Made by a program: the position numbers and the translations under genes. Below are positions 57,735 through 64,000 of a stretch of DNA of 64,000 nucleotides, piece after piece. The notes beneath the pieces are model-generated. The model was not told where the DNA came from and made no database searches. It saw only the letters and a program-made list of their open reading frames with translations. The DNA is from Isoetes taiwanensis (taxonomy: Eukaryota > Streptophyta > Lycopodiopsida > Isoetales > Isoetaceae): positions 6,680,511 to 6,744,510 of the forward strand of contig JAJEKV010000040.1 of NCBI GenBank assembly GCA_021234155.1, given 5' to 3'. Every line of letters starts with the position of its first letter. Position 1 is the first letter of the stretch.

Positions 57735-59799
57735 ACAGGATATCTACGCTTTTGATTTGGAGGGTGCCGATGGGTCTCAAATTAAAGAAGGGTTTTTGAT
57801 TTGGAGGAGTGTTGGTAGGTAAGTATTATAGAGTAGTAATTCAGTAATTCAAGAACTTCCTCCACAGAATTAAATACCATAGAGTTGTGAATAGGATATC
57901 CCATTCAAGGGTTACAATTTTATTTGACCCCAATTTTTTCTTCGAATTACTTTTGGTACAAAATCTGCCATGAACTTCTAAGTCGATTGACCAATGTCCT
58001 TATGTCCCAAGATGTGAAGTTCTAAGATTCCAAAAGCCTCATATTCAACGCATATGCATTGTCCTGAGCTAAGACAAAGGAGCTTATATGGGCAGAAATT
58101 ATAGAGTAGGATGAAGTATATGGGGAATTTGGTGCAATGAAAATGAATTTCTTCTCCTCCATGGAATTGCTCAATGAAGACCGTCCATTCCCCTTTTTTT
58201 TAATTCAAGGAGGTGGTATGTAATTCAGAATCACTTTTCCAAAGAAAGGGAAAAAGGTGTAACTTCAAACAAATCTCATTTGTGCGTAACTTCAAATGTC
58301 TCATTTGTTTACTTCGTTTATATCAAGCAAGGAGAAAACGGTGTAATTTCAAATGTCTCATTTGTTTATTTCTGGTTTATAGCTGAAGGTGGGACCAAAA
58401 GACATACACCTCTTAACAAAATATCGTTGCATTAAAACCAAGATATTTACGCCGACACATTCCTTATGACATCATTAAGTAGCATCGTCCTACACGCCAA
58501 GGTAAATTAAGAAATTAGTAAATGAAGAATTTAGCTTGAGGTAAGTAGCCGAAGGGAAGGAAATGAGGGAGGGAGGGAGGAGGGATGCAAGGTTTTTGTC
58601 CGCGAGCACAATCTGTACTATGGACTCAATTACACTGTGCGTAGTTCGCCACAACGAATTAAAAACCACCCCAGAGTGGAAAAACCGTCAAGAAGAATAA
58701 TTACTAGCCTGTACAAATATACACATATTATTTAATTCCCTAGACTGGGAGTAGGGCTGCAAGTGAGTAGGAGTCCGTGATCCAAACCTCCTGAGGTAAG
58801 GAGCCGGGCTGGATCGAACTGACGCATTAGTTTAGTTATACTTTGTTGCTATTCATGAAGGGGCGATATATAATTCATACAAGCTAAGCTGGCTATGGAG
58901 TAGATAAAATGAATCACAACCACAATTCCCTAACTCTGGATATGTAACAATGGGTTCAACATCATGAACCCCGTCAACGGTTTTGCACTGATATAGTTTT
59001 TTGATATCCATCTATAAAATCATGTAAGTAATTCAAAATTTGATATGGGTAATTTGGGAAGAGGTCGTCTGCGGCCGCGATAAATTTCCTCAGAAGGTAT
59101 AAAACAAATGGCCGACGATCGAAAATTACGCCCGCTTAAACGCCGTAATTATGAGCGCCGCCAGCCCGATGGTAGCATCGCCGCCAATCCTTCCGAACCT
59201 GCTTAACCTAATGCTTCTACCAGCTGACGCTTACAGCCGCTTTCCGCTTCCATCGCTTAAGTAGCTGGGTTCATCCATAGCCATAGTCGGCCCATCGCCA
59301 GCTTCTATCAAGGCTACCCTTTTGCCTGGGTCAGCCCAGTCAGACGAGTAATCGCAGTACTCTAAATCGCAAGAAGTCACCTAAAGCGCAAGAACCGGCA
59401 AAAAAAAATGGATATACCCTTGAAGGCAAACCTGCTTTGCAGGGCTTGACTAAGCAACCGCATCGCATAAGTATCCAAAGCTGATAGCTAGAGCTTAAAC
59501 GTTAGCAGGTCCTCATCATGTTGTTTTCTCCAATGTCACGTAAACAAGAGAAACAAGAGGAATGAGAAATTTAAATAGGCAATGTCACGCCAAACAGAAA
59601 ACAGAAGCCCCTTGCCACGGGTCCGCACGTAATCGCCCAACTGCTTATGACGTAGTACCATTTCGAGACCTCGAATATACCTCGGCGGGTTCGCCAGACC
59701 GGGCGGCGCGTCGCCTGCTTGGGCGCCTGCCCGCGGGCTGGAGGCCCCTCGTGGAATCTTCAAACTGTAGTTTCTAGTACATGAGTGATGTGGTGTCAA
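57735..59799. other. No gene recognised; one GC-rich island
   Basis: 59060-59480 and 59620-59760 are GC-rich with short open frames (MADDRKLRPLKRRNYERRQP from the ATG at 59108) that stop after about 33 codons and match nothing I know. The rest is AT-rich and unassigned. Confidence 0.4.
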
Positions 59800-62070
59800 A
59801 AGGCACCAAAGCTATTAGTATACCCAAAGTTATTAGGAGCACTATAAAAATCTAGGTCCGGTGATTTCTTCCCATCGAATTTTTCGGGATCCAGTTTCAG
59901 CAGTTCCTGATAGTTTTCCAGCAGTTTGGGATACTCACAGTTTGTATCCCTGATAGTTTTCCAGTTTGGTTTCAGCACTCAGAGCCTTCTAATTCGAAAC
60001 TTCTGCCGTTGCAACTGAGGAGCAACTCCAAAGTTTCAATTATTCGATTGATTGTTTTATCAGTTAAAAAGCCGGGCAACACAGCTGCTTGTGGAATCTG
60101 GGCCTATTATGAAGCTTGGGTTATTGGGTTGTTACCTTCAATGTCGACTCTTCCGCCACAGAAGTGCTCTACCTGTACGATCTGTTAGGCGAAGGACGCA
60201 CCCCTGTAGTTGCTGCAAGGATTACACCCCCTGTAGTTGCCGCCACAGTTCAAGGATCTGTTAGGCGATGGATTACACCCCCTGTAGTTGCTCGCCAGTC
60301 TGGTTGATACCGGCGATGGTTGCTGTTTGATGATAGAAGCTAATTACTGATCATGCCGTTGATAAAATCGGGGAGAAATTGCTGTTTATTAGATGGGGCT
60401 TGAGAAAAGAGCCTGTGGTGGTCGATAAGCTAAGAAAAGAGTCTGATGGTGGTTACAAAGTGGTGGAGTGGGCACAGAAACAGTTTTGATTATGTATAAG
60501 CTTTGATTGTTGTGGATAAGCTCGGACAGAAGATACATTGTAGCCATGTTTGGACTCTCGGGACCCTTAATCTGGCCTCGACTGGTGCGATTTTGTGTTT
60601 TGAAATCAATCTTGTTTTGTTCTCTGTCTTCTGTGAGTTCAGGGCAGCTTTGGGGCAATTTTTGAGCTTGAAAACTGTTTACAGTTTATTAATCTGTTGT
60701 CTTTCAATCTCTCTGTTTGTTCATTGTTTTTATCTATTGTATCTAGTATTGTCTTTGAATCTCTTCTGTTTATCTGTTTTATTGTTTATCTATTGTTTTT
60801 ATAGTATATCTATTGTATTTTGTGGAGTTGAGAGAGACATTGAGGATTTGAACCCAGGAGGCTTTGGCCTTGCCAGTTCCTCAAAAATCCTTTTCGTTGC
60901 CTAGATATTCATGCTTCCAATTGAAGCTCCTTGGTGAAAAATTGGACTTGAGGCAGAGGACAGCAGACAGAGGGGGCGGCTCGTGGTTTCTTTTTAGGCC
61001 TTATTAGATTTGTTTGTTCAGGGCTTCACATGGATTAAAACGTCTGCATCTAAAATTGTCTGAAGGATGTATTGGTGGCTGATCGAGGCTTGAAATAGAA
61101 GAAAAAGCATCAACAAATTCCTTTTTTTGAGCCCTAGGGAGGTGACCTCCTCTGTCGATTACCATTCTTTTTGACTTTTAACACCTATTATCTGCCAATA
61201 ATTTTTTCCATTTTCGTCCACTATTGGTCCTTCTATTCGTCCATTATCTTCCTTCTTTCTCGTCCGCCGTGACCCAGATGGAGCATCGATCAAAGGAGGG
61301 CGTTTCTGCAGTAGGCGCTTAACTTAGACATTCAAAAGTACTTACCTCCTTCCTTTGCTTATTTCTTAGCAATTTGAGCTGCTTCAGTTTGACAAAACAG
61401 ATAACTTTGCTTTTCTGGAACCAAAAGACTTTGTTTAATCGCTTAGTATCTTCATCCATTTCGCTCTCTTGAACGTTATATCTCATAGTTAAAAGTCGCT
61501 TTATTTCGCCTTTGGTAAATGACTGATAAGTCTAGTATTGTATATGTTGCCAAGGTAGCAACCTAATTTTAGGTTAAGCTGTACTACATTCCTATGTACT
61601 AGCACAACATGGCTGTATCTAATGTATTGGTACTATCAAATGTATTCTGGTTCCTATCTAATGTATTCTGACTCAAGACGTGGAAGGAAAATCAAAATGA
61701 AAAAAATTGGTCTCTTGAATCAGTAACTCATTGGTTTGCCAAGCTATTCTGGCATGGTGAATCTGCCTTTCATGCATGGTTGAATGCAACCTCTACCAGG
61801 TAGAGATGGGTTCTTTTTTGCTTTGTTTTCATTTTCTTAGAGCGCATAAATGATGCATATATTTCAAACTTTTTGGCAGATATGCGCTTGCTCACATTTT
61901 CATACTCATTTCATGTTGGGTCTTGGCCAACAATTTCTAACCTGCATTACCTCGTGGGCTGCTGGACATGTCATTATCACCAGTTTGTATGTAGACTACA
62001 GGAAACATGAAAAGGAAAGGGGTTCAATTTTCAAGAACCACCCATTCAGGCAAATCTGCATTCAAAGACC
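59800..62070. repeat. Repeat unit copy B (no LTR1 insertion)
   Basis: Second copy of the unit at 7600-8919 plus 11583-12455, colinear and in the same orientation, with many substitutions and indels. At 61221-61245 it reads ctattggtccttctattcgtcc with no retrotransposon, so it is the empty allele-like site for LTR1. It shares the pyrimidine-rich block at 60690-60825 and the gaggattt...ccaggaggcttt block with copy A. No reading frame is conserved between the copies. Confidence 0.85.
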
Positions 62071-63818
62071 CAAATTTGACACAGGGAAACAAAAATAAAT
62101 ATGTGCATAGCGAAACAGTGGGTTTGAGGTGCTTGAGGTCTGCTGGGACCGTGTTGGAAAGCTGTAGACCTCTTCTTCTTAACACTGCTTCCCCATGGTT
62201 AACTCCCTCCCATGGTTTTTTGTGGTTGTTAAAAATTAATGTTCCGTCTTCTATAGTAATGAAGTTTACTACGGTTTACTACGCCAATGATTCTTCCAAA
62301 AGAATGTGACCCTACATTCGGAGGTGCATGGCCCACAGTCCTCATCCTGCTAAAACGCCCATAACTATAGAGTGTGGTTCATCTATATCTCTGGTTCATC
62401 TAATGTATTGATACTGGATAGCATGGCTGGATATTATGCCCCTTAGCTCCAGTATATCTGTTATATGCTAGTTTCTACACATATTTGCCACACATTTAGT
62501 TTTAGTTGAATATTGAAGGGTACCCATGATCAGTTGTTGATATAAAGACCCATATTGTTATGGCATCTCTTGTTTCGCTGTTTATCTAAGTTAGTAACAA
62601 TTTTCATTGAAGCATTTAGAACTGCTGACATCTGGCCATACTATTTCTTGGCAGTTAGACTAGGTCTTTTTACTTGAAATAATTAACTTTTTATAGATTG
62701 TGGCTGATGAGAAGTATTCCAACAAGTTCATGTGGAGCTTTTAGTTATTGTTGTAGATTTCAAGGACCACTCGTTTAATAGTTCCAAATCTGCAGATCCT
62801 GCATCTTTGGTTCTTGATAAAGGCAACCAGTTTGTTCTTTGGAATAAATAGATCTAACAGCATTTCTATGCATGGTTTTGCTTCATAGGCACTAATTCTT
62901 ACAATATTATTATTCAACATGCGATTTTATAAACAGTGCACATGCTATCTCTCTTAGAAAATGATACAAATCTAGCCGACTGTGCAGGCGGGCAATATGT
63001 TGGATGATACAGGCTTTCATTTATGACTGCAGGTGACAGGATCTGGGCTCTGTATTTAGAAACTTGAGACATTTTCTGGAAGTTATATACCTACATATGG
63101 ATGTACCTTAACAGTCCCCTTAAAGGGATGAAATACATTCAAATGACCAGAGAACAGTAAGGAATTCTTCCTTCATATGTCGCCTATATGCAAACAAGTT
63201 AATCTTAAACCTGTTCATGAACAGACTTATTTTTCTACCCTGAACAATTGTGAGCTGCAGGTCTGTATGCGATGGTGAATATAGATGCTGTGATCCCGGG
63301 TGCAAATTATCAGGAAAGCAAGTAGCCTGTTGAGATCTGAACTATGATGGTAAAGCCCTTACTTGCCAGTTTGATCGATGGTCTAGAATAGACAGACTGT
63401 GTTGTAATAGGATCACGGAAGAATGGCTACAATCTTGGCTGTGTTGTATTCTTGGATCTATCCTGGAGCATTAAAATGAAATTTTCTTATGCCACGTACA
63501 CTAATTTCAAAGAATTAGATTAGTGTCAGCTTTAGTCTTGTCTGCGTTCTATTTAGACAATGATAGAAAATAGTTTAAGCTGTAAAGATCAGACTTTCTA
63601 TCTTATTAGTTTACCAGAGTGACGTGTTTGAGATTCCATGGTTGAATAAAATATAAGTGGCGGCTTATTACTAATCACACCTTAATATACTTACATACAT
63701 ATTTGAATTCTGCTTTCCTTCTTATTTGAACACTATATCTTCACTGGTACAATATATTCCCATATCTGTCACAGGAGGACCAAAAGAAATTAATTTAGTG
63801 GTCAATTCTTAAATCCAG
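62071..63818. other. No gene recognised
   Basis: Intron-like AT-rich sequence with isolated cag acceptor and gt donor sites. No protein family identified. It could be intronic sequence of a gene whose last exon lies at 63819. Confidence 0.35.
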
Positions 63819-63975
63819 GCTCTGTGTTGTGTGTGGTGGGACAAGAAGTCATTATGCGACACGTTGCAGAAGCTGGCGGCCTGTTCTGAAAAGTTTTAGA
63901 AAATTTCTGGATTACAGTGTTAGAGACCTAAAGTGCCCACGGAGAATTCTAACGCTTTGTATATTATTAGAATAG
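63819..63975 (+). CDS. Possible terminal exon with a cysteine-histidine motif
   Basis: After an acceptor-like ...cttaaatccag, the sequence is open for 51 codons to TAG. It reads LCVVCGGTRSHYATRC then RSWRPVLKSFRKF. C-x2-C-x5-H-x4-C is one residue longer than a standard zinc knuckle. Upstream exons and a poly(A) signal are not established, and the window ends 25 bases later. Confidence 0.28.
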
Positions 63976-64000
63976 AGTGGGGGAGGAGCAATGTGAAAAA

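Noticed and set aside
60846-60862. tRNA-like B box (reverse complement of gaggatttgaaccc)
   Set aside because: No cloverleaf, A box or acceptor stem around it. The copy A equivalent has mutated the core.

Overview
The window reads as nuclear DNA of a land plant with a large, transposon-filled genome. The signs are spliced, AT-rich intergenic sequence, plant-type transposable elements of nearly every class, an alpha-expansin fragment and a methionine-tRNA primer site in a Ty3 retrotransposon. A fern or lycophyte is my best guess, but that is inference. I see no complete, confidently intact host gene. Nearly all recognisable protein sequence is transposon sequence with stops and frameshifts.

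Layout. 1-2.9 kb: non-coding, with a strong inverted repeat. 2.9-4.2 kb: broken PIF/Harbinger transposase. 7.6-12.5 kb: a 2.2-kb repeat unit (copy A) split by a complete but internally deleted Ty3 chromovirus, LTR1 (8920-11582), with matching target duplication, LTRs, primer site and polypurine tract. Copy B of the unit, at 59.8-62.1 kb, lacks the insertion and shows the empty site. 12.6 kb: alpha-expansin fragment. 14.0-14.75 kb: the 3' exons of an unidentified spliced gene. 14.8-26.1 kb: a hAT transposase split by an 8.7-kb Helitron (15481-24182). The Helitron has both termini, carries exon-like segments and holds a 1.8-kb pure purine tract. 30.2-32.5 kb: degraded LINE. 34.0-36.5 kb: a broken gene with WSDGC and HGKGxHDGxGA motifs that I cannot place in a named superfamily. 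37.1-37.3 kb: palindromic GGAATATTCC minisatellite. 37.9-38.2 kb: small GC-rich ORF. 38.7-48.7 kb: a second, about 10-kb Ty3 retrotransposon (LTR2) with 1.17-kb LTRs. 48.8-49.5 kb: CA-rich minisatellite that flips to GT-rich. 49.5-59.8 kb: mostly unassigned, with a CX9C exon on the minus strand at 57.6 kb. 62-64 kb: intronic or intergenic, ending in a possible terminal exon.

The most informative relations are nested insertions that can be read to the base. Removing the Helitron rejoins the hAT reading frame exactly. Copy B preserves the unoccupied site of LTR1. A separate pattern affects interpretation: blocks of LTR2 are almost free of CAG/CTG triplets, and homologous copies show CAG/CTG collapsed to CG or CCG. 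This looks more like a sequencing error at methylated CHG sites than biology, and some of the apparent frameshifts may come from it. 'Broken' calls should be read with that caveat.
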